Positions 8,048 to 15,479 of a stretch of 33,941 nucleotides of DNA are shown here, piece by piece. Location: the NCBI GenBank assembly GCA_944324495.1, contig CALUWN010000019.1, forward strand, positions 1-33,941. The letters are read 5' to 3'. Source of the stretch: an uncultured Mucispirillum sp. GTDB lineage: Bacteria; Chrysiogenota; Deferribacteres; Deferribacterales; Mucispirillaceae. Each line of letters starts with the position of its first letter. The stretch's first letter is position 1. A program made the translations under genes and the position numbers. The notes below the pieces were generated by a model. It did no database searches. It was not told the origin of the DNA and worked only from the letters and a program-made list of their open reading frames with translations.

Positions 8048-8978
8048 AAACATTATCATAGCACTACTTTTTACATCATCTATATTTTTAATTTCCTGTG
8101 GAGCAGTTGGCGACGGCTCAGAATCTGTTACTGGTTATTTTGGGTATAACTCTAAATATCAAGGCTATACTCATCATGCTGCGTTCAGGAGCTACCAAGA
8201 TGCAGAAATAATGGCAAAAGCACTGGTGGATGGTATAAATAAAGGCAATAAAATATACTTAAAAGCTACAAATGCCATAATGCCACAGCTTTATTTAGAT
8301 AATGGAACAACATATATTCAAGAAAATGGCACTTGTATTCAAAACTATGGGTATAGGTCATACAACACTACAAGAACACCTACCACATCAGATAACAGAA
8401 CTATGACATCATATATTACATACAGCAATTACTGCTTACTTGATACATTATCACCATCACAATATAAAATTATAGTTGATAAAACTTCCCGTCTTGATGA
8501 AGCAGCTTATTTTGACGGCAACCAGTATAATGTATATTATTATGAACTTTTAGCAGATACTGGACTTGAATTAAAAATGCAGGAAAGTCCAATGAGCTGG
8601 GATAATATGACACTAAACGGGCTTTTTCTAAAAGACAGCAAATGTTATGCAACCCATAACCAAGAATGTGTCACCAATAATACAACTATTTCCATGGATA
8701 TGCCAGATAATGCCACAAAATACAGGTTTGATTTATATGCTGAAGAAACACGCAGTAACGGCACTATTCCACAAACATATAAACGAAGCATAAAATTTTA
8801 TCATGCAGATTACGGTTATGTTACAGCAGATATTATATTTTTAGGTAATAATATTACAGTTTCCACAGGTCAAAAAATTACAATGCAGTTCCAAGATAAA
8901 GACTGTAAATTTTCCATAGAAGAATTTGGTACAAATAACTTTAATTGTGATGACTATCAAGATGTTCCTGTTAATTAG
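8034..8978 (+). CDS. Lipoprotein of unknown function, last gene of the Mla-type operon
   Basis: The product has 314 residues. A signal segment ends in the lipobox FLISC|G (Cys about 22). The mature protein is rich in Tyr, Asn and Thr, with several cysteines (for instance around NGTCIQNYGYR, SNYCLLD, DSKCYATHNQECVT and DKDCKFSIEE), suggesting a disulfide-stabilised beta-rich fold in the periplasm or at the outer membrane. It starts 14 bases inside the previous gene, so it belongs to the same operon. No family recognised. Its stop overlaps the end of the opposite-strand gene by 8 bases. Confidence 0.75.
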   Translation: MINIRNIIIALLFTSSIFLISCGAVGDGSESVTGYFGYNSKYQGYTHHAAFRSYQDAEIMAKALVDGINKGNKIYLKATNAIMPQLYLDNGTTYIQENGTCIQNYGYRSYNTTRTPTTSDNRTMTSYITYSNYCLLDTLSPSQYKIIVDKTSRLDEAAYFDGNQYNVYYYELLADTGLELKMQESPMSWDNMTLNGLFLKDSKCYATHNQECVTNNTTISMDMPDNATKYRFDLYAEETRSNGTIPQTYKRSIKFYHADYGYVTADIIFLGNNITVSTGQKITMQFQDKDCKFSIEEFGTNNFNCDDYQDVPVN

Positions 8979-9939
8979 TCTTTACTAATTTATATTTAAA
9001 ATACCCTAAAATATAAAAAATAAGTGAAAATGGTAAAAGATATATGTGCATTGGAAGTGCTGATTTAAAACCGTCTGCCATATCAAATATACCTTTTTTC
9101 ATAATATGCAGCATATCTCGCTCAGCTGCAAAATATATATTTGCAAATTTCATTTCAGCAATAGAATGGATGTAGTATGCACGCCCCATTACTCTATACC
9201 CTTTTAAATAAAGCATAAACCACAAAGGAATATATGCCATATCTGGAAAAAAAGTGGCTGAATATATAATAAATGCTTTCTTTTTATCAGTAACTTTAGG
9301 AAGTTTATTATAAAGCTCTTTTAAATCTTTAATATTAATAATAAAATATTTTACTTTTACAAGTAATACTAAATTATCCTTATCATTTATAACATCAGTT
9401 TTTTTAATACTGCCCTTTATATCATAAAGCCCTTCACTTAAAGCATTTAATATATTTTTATCTAAATTATCACTGCTTTTTGAAAAATACTGCCAGTTTA
9501 AATCTTCACGGTGTTTAATAAAAAGACCATATATATGAAACAGCAGGTTAATAATGCTTACAGCTATTACAGTATAATCAATAGGAGAAAGTTTTGCTTT
9601 AAAAGACAGGTACATCCAAAATATTATATATATGGTAGAAATAATGTATGCCATACTTCTACCAGCTCTATAAGCCATAATTAAGCAGATATTAACAAGT
9701 GGTAAAAGATGTATTATAAAAATATTATCTGTTAGAAAATAAAGAATTAATACTGGGAAAAAAACAGAAAATACTTCAACTATGGCAGCCCATATACCAA
9801 GAGAAGAAAATAATGCAAAAGATACAAGCAGAAAAAATAAGGCTGGTGTAATATTATAATTAAAAACTATTACATAAAACACTACAGCATATATGAACCA
9901 TACTTTTATAAGCCGCCTGCATTCACTACAAATATTCAT
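8971..9939 (-). CDS. Polytopic membrane protein with CxxC N-terminus, unknown
   Basis: I place the start at 9939 rather than at an ATG 42 bases upstream, because AAGGAG lies 5 bases before the 9939 ATG. That gives 322 residues. It opens with MNICSECRRLIK, a short CxxC motif before the first membrane segment. About four to five hydrophobic segments follow (about 14-140). A soluble stretch (about 150-270) contains KKAFIIYSATFFPDMAY followed by a KGYRVMG strand, a layout reminiscent of flavodoxin-like folds, though the match is weak. A last membrane helix lies near the C-terminus. It is monocistronic and convergent with the Mla-type operon, overlapping its stop by 8 bases. Function unknown. Confidence 0.65.
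   Translation of the reverse strand: MNICSECRRLIKVWFIYAVVFYVIVFNYNITPALFFLLVSFALFSSLGIWAAIVEVFSVFFPVLILYFLTDNIFIIHLLPLVNICLIMAYRAGRSMAYIISTIYIIFWMYLSFKAKLSPIDYTVIAVSIINLLFHIYGLFIKHREDLNWQYFSKSSDNLDKNILNALSEGLYDIKGSIKKTDVINDKDNLVLLVKVKYFIINIKDLKELYNKLPKVTDKKKAFIIYSATFFPDMAYIPLWFMLYLKGYRVMGRAYYIHSIAEMKFANIYFAAERDMLHIMKKGIFDMADGFKSALPMHIYLLPFSLIFYILGYFKYKLVKTN
8973..8990. terminator. Weak hairpin at a convergent gene junction
   Basis: AATTAGT (8973-8979), loop CTTT, ACTAATT (8984-8990). The stem is AT-only apart from one G:C pair and the following T-run is poor, so it is at best a weak terminator for the Mla-type operon or the opposite gene. Confidence 0.3.
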
Positions 9940-10167
9940 TTTAACTCCTTGTATTTTTATATATATTACAAAAAATTTCATATGTAAAATATTTTATTAT
10001 ACTAAATATTATATAATAAAATATATCTTATTGACAAACAATATTTTTTTAGTATTTATATATATATTATTACTTAAATATATTTATTTAATTATAAATT
10101 CTATTATTTTATATAATTTTAATTTTTTTATTGCTTTTTTTTTAAGGTATGGTAGACTAAAGCTAAG

Positions 10168-10974
10168 ATGAAACGTATACTTGTAAATATAGAAAATAAA
10201 ACTTATTTAGAGCGGTTAGAATCTTTTTGTAATGAGGAAAAGATAATCCTTAAATCTGTATCAACTCCTGATGAGATAGACAGCGAACCTTTTATCGTCC
10301 TTATTACTGATAAAAAAGATGCGGTGGAAGCCTTTAGTGAAAAAGGCAGGGTGTGCATTATCACAAACGATAAACCTGTGAACCACATATACTTCCTGAA
10401 AGAAAATTTTACAAGTACACATCTGCGTTTACTGGTGGATATTATTTTCCACGGTATGCTTCTTACAAACTACTACCCTTCACTTATGCCTTATGACTTT
10501 CATAAGGAGTACACAATATCCAACGACTTTTTTAATATAGATAGAATAGTTTATGCAATGACTGCAGATTTTGTGTTGTTTTTTAAATTTACTGAGCTTG
10601 AAAAACTGCGTGTTGGTATTTCTGAAATGCTTACAAACTCCATAGAACATGGCAACCTTGGCATTACAGCTGAAGAAAAATTTAAGGCGACAGAAGCAGG
10701 CACATATTATGAACTTTTAAATGAAAGGCTTAGTGACCCTGAACTTTCAAAACGCACAACTCATATTAATATTGATTTAAAAGATAAAGTGCTTTCTGTT
10801 ACAATTACAGACCAAGGCCAAGGCTTTGATACAAGCAAACTGCCAGACCCAACAGATGAAGAACATCTGCTTAAGCTTCATGGCAGAGGTATTTTTATTA
10901 CGAAAATGTATTTTTCTAAGATTGAATATAACGAAAAAGGCAACCAAGTTACCCTTATTAAAGAGCTTCCATAA
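10168..10974 (+). CDS. HATPase_c domain protein, anti-sigma/serine-kinase (RsbW) type
   Basis: The product has 268 residues. Residues about 1-100 look like a degenerate receiver-type alpha/beta domain (KRILVNIENKTYLERL, FIVLITDKKDAVEAF, GRVCIITND). The C-terminal half (about 130-265) is a GHKL ATP-binding domain with N-box EMLTNSIEHGNLGI, G1-box ITDQGQGFD and G2-box LHGRGIFITKMY, as in RsbW/SpoIIAB-like anti-sigma kinases and stand-alone HATPase_c_2 proteins. No histidine-kinase dimerisation box is seen. It therefore probably regulates a partner-switching pathway rather than acting as a classical sensor kinase. No Shine-Dalgarno precedes the ATG; a TTGCTT / TAGACT promoter-like pair (10131-10158) ends 9 bases before it. 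Confidence 0.85.
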   Translation: MKRILVNIENKTYLERLESFCNEEKIILKSVSTPDEIDSEPFIVLITDKKDAVEAFSEKGRVCIITNDKPVNHIYFLKENFTSTHLRLLVDIIFHGMLLTNYYPSLMPYDFHKEYTISNDFFNIDRIVYAMTADFVLFFKFTELEKLRVGISEMLTNSIEHGNLGITAEEKFKATEAGTYYELLNERLSDPELSKRTTHINIDLKDKVLSVTITDQGQGFDTSKLPDPTDEEHLLKLHGRGIFITKMYFSKIEYNEKGNQVTLIKELP

Positions 10975-11003
10975 GATTAATCAACTAAAACTAGCAAAAT
11001 TAA

Positions 11004-11465
11004 TTAATCAATTATCTCCCTTAATTTTTCAAAAGTAGATATTATTTCGTTATTAGATAATTTTTCCTGTCTGCATTTTACATAGCCCATACTTTCATAA
11101 AAGGCAATATTTTTAGGCATAGAATTTGGCGACTGGATTTCGCATCTTATATTAGGGTATAAATGCTCCATAGCAAATACAAGCTTCCTGCCTATTCCCT
11201 TATTACGCCTTTCTTTCCTAACTATTACTGCTAAAATAGAAACAGTATTATTTGTTTCATATCCGCATATTATACCAGAAATTGAGCCATCATCTTCCAC
11301 TGCTTTTAAAAAATCATACTTTTCATAGCTTTTTTTCAAATCATCTAGAGTAATCACTTCTTTAAAATAAGCAAGATTAGTAAGCAGCGGCTCATCTTGA
11401 AAAACTGCACCCTGCAAATCAAAAATTATTTCTAAATCATATTCATCTACATTTGTAATAATCAT
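11004..11465 (-). CDS. GNAT-family N-acetyltransferase
   Basis: Likely acetyl-CoA-dependent acyltransferase of unknown substrate. The 153-residue form starting at 11465 is preferred over a 33-residue longer one, because AAGAAGG sits 5-6 bases before this ATG and the extra N-terminus is not family-like. Motif A is clear: ILAVIVRKERRNKGIGRKLV, containing the acetyl-CoA pyrophosphate-binding RxxGIG. The C-terminal NIAFYESMGYVKC stretch is the typical GNAT motif B, with the conserved Tyr. It is divergent from the dcuC-like gene and convergent with the HATPase gene; nothing nearby suggests the substrate. Confidence 0.88.
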   Translation of the reverse strand: MIITNVDEYDLEIIFDLQGAVFQDEPLLTNLAYFKEVITLDDLKKSYEKYDFLKAVEDDGSISGIICGYETNNTVSILAVIVRKERRNKGIGRKLVFAMEHLYPNIRCEIQSPNSMPKNIAFYESMGYVKCRQEKLSNNEIISTFEKLREIID

Positions 11466-11557
11466 ATTATACCTTCTTATTATTATCTGATGTATTGTAA
11501 CAGTTTTTTTAAATAATGAAAGTATTTTTTTATTATAGTTTATATGATTATGTTTTC

Positions 11558-11587
11558 TTGACATATCTTCTTTATAAATTATAATAT
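11558..11587 (+). promoter_or_regulatory. Promoter of the dcuC-abgA-like operon
   Basis: A perfect TTGACA (11558-11563), 18-base spacer, TAATAT (11582-11587). A second -10-like TATAAT lies at 11594-11599. The leader would be about 25 bases with GGAG before the start. Confidence 0.6.
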
Positions 11588-11618
11588 AACCTGTATAATG
11601 TATATAAATGGAGTATAT

Positions 11619-12902
11619 ATGAGTGGTATTTTAGGGTTAATATTTGGAGTGTTATGTATTATTTTTGCAATTGTACTGCTTGTTTTAAAAAAAGATACAA
11701 AAACTGTACTGCTTGGGGCTGGGGTTATTATGTGCCTTGCTGCTTTAAAGCCTCTTGATGCTTTTGATGCCTTTAAAGATAATATGATACAAACAGGGCT
11801 GATTACAAGTGTATGTTCTGTTATGGGGTTTTCATTTGTTATGAAAATTACGCAGGTAGATAAACACCTTGTACACGCTCTTGCTAAAGGGCTTGTAAAA
11901 ATAAGGCCCTTATTAATCCCTGGTGTTACTATTTCCACATTCATTGTAAATGTTTCATTAAACAGTGCTTCAGGTGTTACTGCTGCAGTTGGTGCTATTT
12001 TTATACCACTGCTTATATCTATGGGTGTAAAGCCTGCTATGGCTGCCTCCTCTGTTATACTTGGCACATGGGGCTCAATGCTTAGCCCAGGGCTTGACCA
12101 CCAGTCTATTATATCTCAGATTGCAAATGTGGAAATAATAGATGTGGTTAAAACTCATGCTTATACTGATATTATAACAATGCTTGCTGCTGCTTTATAT
12201 CTTATGATACTTGCAAAAATTTTAAAAGAAGATAAAGGGTATGTGGCAGAAAATAGAGAAAATGCAGAAGATAATTCATTTAAAGTAAACCCATTTTTTG
12301 CAATTTTGCCACTTGTGCCTGTTATAATGCTTTTAGTTTTTAATATTGAATTAGTACAAAAACATATTTCCTGGGCTACAAGAATAGGTGTGCCCCATGC
12401 AATGCTTATAGGTAGTATTATATGTATTTTTGCAACAGGTACAAACTTACAAAAAGCAGTAAATGAATTTTTTCATGGTATGGGTAAAGGTTATGCTGAT
12501 ATTATAGGCATTATTATATCTGCTGCTGTATTTGTTTCTGGTATGAAAGCTCTTGGTTTAATTGCCTTTTTTATTGATGCGCTTAAATCTGCCACACATC
12601 TTGTTCCACTTGCTGCCACTTATGGTCCATTTTTATTAGGTGTAATCACAGGCTCAGGAGATTCTTCTGCCATAGTATTTAACCAGTCTGTTACAATACA
12701 TGCAGAAAGTTTTGGCTATGAAATAGTAAATATGGGCTCTCTTGCTGCCCTTGGTGGTGCTTTAGGACGTGCTGCCTCCCCTATTGCAGGGGCTACAATT
12801 ATTGCAGCAGGTATAGCAAACATCAGCCCTTTTGAAATAGCAAAACGTACAGCACCCGGTGCTTTAATTGCATCAATTATAGCTATGATTATGTTACTGT
12901 AA
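11619..12902 (+). CDS. dcuC: DcuC-family anaerobic C4-dicarboxylate carrier
   Basis: Polytopic inner-membrane transporter of the DcuC group, which in anaerobes exchanges or exports C4-dicarboxylates such as succinate and fumarate. The start at 11619 is chosen because GGAG (11610-11613) lies 5 bases before it; an ATG 7 codons upstream lacks a ribosome site. The 427 residues are almost entirely hydrophobic helices, with glycine-rich reentrant stretches SSVILGTWGSMLSPGLDHQ near the middle and GVITGSGDSSAIVFNQS near the C-terminus, typical of this ion-transporter superfamily. It is followed after 17 bases by an AbgA-like amidohydrolase, so the natural substrate could instead be an amide-linked acidic compound or its product. 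Confidence 0.88.
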   Translation: MSGILGLIFGVLCIIFAIVLLVLKKDTKTVLLGAGVIMCLAALKPLDAFDAFKDNMIQTGLITSVCSVMGFSFVMKITQVDKHLVHALAKGLVKIRPLLIPGVTISTFIVNVSLNSASGVTAAVGAIFIPLLISMGVKPAMAASSVILGTWGSMLSPGLDHQSIISQIANVEIIDVVKTHAYTDIITMLAAALYLMILAKILKEDKGYVAENRENAEDNSFKVNPFFAILPLVPVIMLLVFNIELVQKHISWATRIGVPHAMLIGSIICIFATGTNLQKAVNEFFHGMGKGYADIIGIIISAAVFVSGMKALGLIAFFIDALKSATHLVPLAATYGPFLLGVITGSGDSSAIVFNQSVTIHAESFGYEIVNMGSLAALGGALGRAASPIAGATIIAAGIANISPFEIAKRTAPGALIASIIAMIMLL

Positions 12903-12919
12903 ACTCAAGGAGTAAATTT

Positions 12920-14224
12920 ATGATAAAAAAAATAAAAGAATTAGCTTCAAAACTAGAAGAAAAAACTATTGCTTACAGAAAAGACTTACACCATTTTCCA
13001 GAACCAAGGTGGCGTGAATTTCGTACATCATCTATTGCCATGAAAAAAATGCAGGAATTAGGCTACACCATTACCATGGGAAGTGATGCCATATCTAAAG
13101 AATATATGATGAGTGTACCTGATGAAAACACATTAAAACAAGCTCAAATAAATGCTGTAAATAATGGAGCAGATAAAGAACTGGTTGAGAAAATGACTGG
13201 CGGTTTTACAGGCTTTTGGGCTGATATGAAATTCAGCGATGATGAAACATTTCTTGCCCTGCGTTTTGATATGGACTCAAATATAATAACAGAAAGCAGT
13301 GATAATACACATATCCCATTTAAAGAAAACTTTTCATCATGTAATCATAATGCAATGCACGCCTGTGGTCATGACGGCCATGTTGCAATAGGATTAACAA
13401 TTGCTGAAATTATTGCAAATATAAAAGATAAATTAAAGGGAAGCATACGCTTTATATTCCAGCCAGCAGAAGAAGGCTCATGTGGTGCATTACCTATGGT
13501 AAAAGCTGGAGCCTGTAATAACATTACACATATTTTAGGGCTTCATATTGGCTTTCAAGCAGAAAATGATTCCACTATTATATGCGGCACATATGGTTTT
13601 CTTGCTTCTACTAAATTAAATGTAGAATATACAGGTAAACCAAGCCACGCAGGAGCATATCCTGAAGAAGGAAAAAACGCATTAATTGCAGCCTGTAATG
13701 CCTGCCTTAATTTACAAGCAATATCAAGACATTCAAAAGGTGCAACTAGAATAAATGTTGGTGTGTTAAATTCTGGTGATGCAAGAAATATTATACCAGC
13801 AAACGCCCATTTAGAGCTTGAAACAAGAGGAATAAACACAGAGCTTAATCAATATATGGAAGATAATGCCATTCGTATTATAAACGCCTCTGCTTTAATG
13901 GCAGACTGTGAAGTAGTAATTGAAAAACACGGAAGCTCCATGAGCGGATGCAGCAGTAAAGAAATGATTGCTATTATAAAAGAAGCAGCATCTTATGTGG
14001 AAGAATATACTATCATTATCGATGAAAAAGATTTCGGTGCAGGGGAAGATTTTACATATATGCTTGCAGAAGTACAAAAAAATGGTGGTATAGGCTCATA
14101 TATTCAAGCAGGAGTAAATAGATATGCTCCACACCACAATAACAAATTTAATTTTGATAATGAAGGGCTTCGCCCTGCTGTGGAAGTATGCTCTATTGCT
14201 GCTTATAATATACTAAAGAAATAA
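12920..14224 (+). CDS. M20-family amidohydrolase, AbgA-like
   Basis: Metal-dependent amidase of the M20 peptidase family, closest by eye to the AbgA subunit of p-aminobenzoyl-glutamate hydrolase. It has 434 residues, as does that subunit (about 436). Shared hallmarks are RKDLHHFPEPRWREFRT at the N-terminus, GGFTGFWA, SCNHNAMHACGHDGH (His147, Cys149, His151, Asp152) for the dinuclear metal site, FQPAEEGS (Glu184/Glu185), LHIGF, SHAGAYPEEGKNAL, and GHH-like APHHNNKFNFD near the end. A good AAGGAG is placed 7 bases before the ATG. No AbgB-like partner is present. Translated after the DcuC-like carrier, it probably hydrolyses an imported N-acyl amino acid or peptide-like compound. Confidence 0.9.
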   Translation: MIKKIKELASKLEEKTIAYRKDLHHFPEPRWREFRTSSIAMKKMQELGYTITMGSDAISKEYMMSVPDENTLKQAQINAVNNGADKELVEKMTGGFTGFWADMKFSDDETFLALRFDMDSNIITESSDNTHIPFKENFSSCNHNAMHACGHDGHVAIGLTIAEIIANIKDKLKGSIRFIFQPAEEGSCGALPMVKAGACNNITHILGLHIGFQAENDSTIICGTYGFLASTKLNVEYTGKPSHAGAYPEEGKNALIAACNACLNLQAISRHSKGATRINVGVLNSGDARNIIPANAHLELETRGINTELNQYMEDNAIRIINASALMADCEVVIEKHGSSMSGCSSKEMIAIIKEAASYVEEYTIIIDEKDFGAGEDFTYMLAEVQKNGGIGSYIQAGVNRYAPHHNNKFNFDNEGLRPAVEVCSIAAYNILKK

Positions 14225-14232
14225 TTATTTTG

Positions 14233-14261
14233 TTGATTTGTTATTTATTTAATACTAGAAT
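14233..14261 (+). promoter_or_regulatory. Promoter of the serine hydrolase gene
   Basis: TTGATT (14233-14238), 17-base spacer, TAGAAT (14256-14261). A 13-base palindrome ATGAATTATTCAT (14260-14272) covers the expected transcription start and could be an operator. Confidence 0.5.
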
Positions 14262-14285
14262 GAATTATTCATATAGGAGCAATAC

Positions 14286-15155
14286 ATGAAAGAATATACT
14301 CTCACATTAAGCGACGGATTAAATGCCAGTTGTGGCAGGCTTGACTCATCATCTCCTAAAGCTGCCATTCAAATTATACACGGCTTAAAAGAACATAAAA
14401 AAAGGTATTATGAAATAGCTGAGTTTTTAAATAAAAATGGCTATGCAGTTTTCACTTCAGATAACAGAGGCCATGGTTATTCTGTAAACGATGAATACCC
14501 ACTTGGGTATATGACAGATTTAGATAGAATGGTGCAGGACCAGTTTGAAATATCTTCATTTATTAAATCAGAATATCCTGACACACCACTTTATATGATA
14601 GGCCATTCTTTTGGTTCAATGCTTGCAAGGTGCTATTTACAAAAGCATGATGATAATATTTCAAAACTTGTGCTAAGTGGTACTGTTGGATATAATAATT
14701 TAGTTGGTATTGCTTTATTATTAGGCAAAGCAATTAATAATATTAAAGGCGAAATGGGTTACAGTGTAATACTGCAGGCTGCTGCTGATAATGGTGATAT
14801 TTCTTGGGTATGCTCCAACGAAGAAACTATGGAAAAATACAGGAACGACCCATTCTGCACAGGCTATAAATATATGAATAACTCAATTTACACTATATTT
14901 AACGCCATGAAAGAACTACATAATACAGAAGCTTATGAATGTAAAAACCATTCACTTCCAATTTTAAGTATGGCTGGAGAAAAAGACCCTGTTACTAAAG
15001 GCGAAAAAGGTATTCAAGATAGTATTGATACACTACAAAATATAGGCTATCAAAATGTTTCATCTATTGTATATAAAGATATGCTTCATGAAGTTTTTAA
15101 TGAAACAGGAAAAGAAAAAGTATATGCTGATTTATTAAATTTTTTAGATAAATAA
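14286..15155 (+). CDS. Alpha/beta hydrolase, S33 / monoacylglycerol-lipase-like
   Basis: Cytoplasmic serine hydrolase of the alpha/beta fold, Hydrolase_4 (serine aminopeptidase S33) type, often lysophospholipase or monoacylglycerol lipase. The catalytic triad is readable: Ser108 in GHSFGS, Asp234 in GEKDPV, His268 in MLHEVFNE. IQIIHGLKEHKKRY provides the oxyanion-hole HG, and SDNRGHGYS is the conserved strand-4 motif. There is no signal peptide. The 289-residue length is normal. AGGAG lies 6 bases before the ATG. It has its own promoter and a strong downstream hairpin, so it is probably transcribed alone. The substrate is not evident. Confidence 0.9.
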   Translation: MKEYTLTLSDGLNASCGRLDSSSPKAAIQIIHGLKEHKKRYYEIAEFLNKNGYAVFTSDNRGHGYSVNDEYPLGYMTDLDRMVQDQFEISSFIKSEYPDTPLYMIGHSFGSMLARCYLQKHDDNISKLVLSGTVGYNNLVGIALLLGKAINNIKGEMGYSVILQAAADNGDISWVCSNEETMEKYRNDPFCTGYKYMNNSIYTIFNAMKELHNTEAYECKNHSLPILSMAGEKDPVTKGEKGIQDSIDTLQNIGYQNVSSIVYKDMLHEVFNETGKEKVYADLLNFLDK

Positions 15156-15209
15156 GCAATCCAAAACCATATTAAATCACAACAAATTTCAATATTATAA
15201 AGATAATTA

Positions 15210-15231
15210 GGCTGGAGCAAACGCTCCAGCC
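15210..15231 (+). terminator. Terminator of the serine hydrolase gene
   Basis: GGCTGGAGC (15210-15218), loop AAAC, GCTCCAGCC (15223-15231), then CATTTTGATT. Strong GC stem, modest T-tract. Confidence 0.7.
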
Positions 15232-15407
15232 CATTTTGATTGGGAAAAGTGTAATTATAGACATACTAAATATTTAATATAATGAAGTTTTTTTTTATAA
15301 AATATACTAAGATTAATTAATGATATATATAAGACAAGTTATGTATATTTATTTATAGCTATACAGTAGTATTTATTTAGTAAAATATGCCAACAATAAT
15401 ATAAAAA

Positions 15408-15438
15408 AAGAGCCGAAAAAGTAACTTTTTCGGCTCTT
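15408..15438 (-). terminator. Terminator of the multihaem cytochrome gene
   Basis: AAGAGCCGAAAAAG (15408-15421), loop TAA, CTTTTTCGGCTCTT (15425-15438): a 14-bp perfect stem, followed on the minus strand by further T residues. It lies 41 bases beyond the cytochrome stop. Confidence 0.85.
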
Positions 15439-15445
15439 ATATACA

Positions 15446-15472
15446 AGCAGACTGCTCTGCTCTATTTTTTTT
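15446..15472 (+). terminator. Orphan plus-strand terminator-like hairpin
   Basis: AGCAGA (15446-15451), loop CTGC, TCTGCT (15456-15461), then CTA and T8 (15465-15472). It would stop transcription running into the opposite-strand cytochrome gene; no obvious gene in front of it ends here. Confidence 0.45.
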
Positions 15473-15479
15473 CACATTA

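Larger units (their letters stand above)
15156..15479. other. Intergenic region with three hairpins, no gene
   Basis: Between the convergent hydrolase and cytochrome genes I see no gene or RNA I can name. It contains the hydrolase terminator (15210-15231), a strong minus-strand terminator (15408-15438), and a plus-strand hairpin AGCAGA-CTGC-TCTGCT (15446-15461) followed by eight T (15465-15472). The last has no obvious gene in front of it. Confidence 0.6.

Noticed and set aside
9893-10171. Open frame of 92 codons between divergent genes
   Set aside because: Composed of Ile/Tyr/Leu/Asn from extremely AT-rich DNA, overlaps the start of a better-supported gene, no ribosome site.
11579-12067. 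Long antisense frame opposite the dcuC-like gene
   Set aside because: Shadow of a transmembrane coding sequence; no ribosome site, no protein-like pattern.
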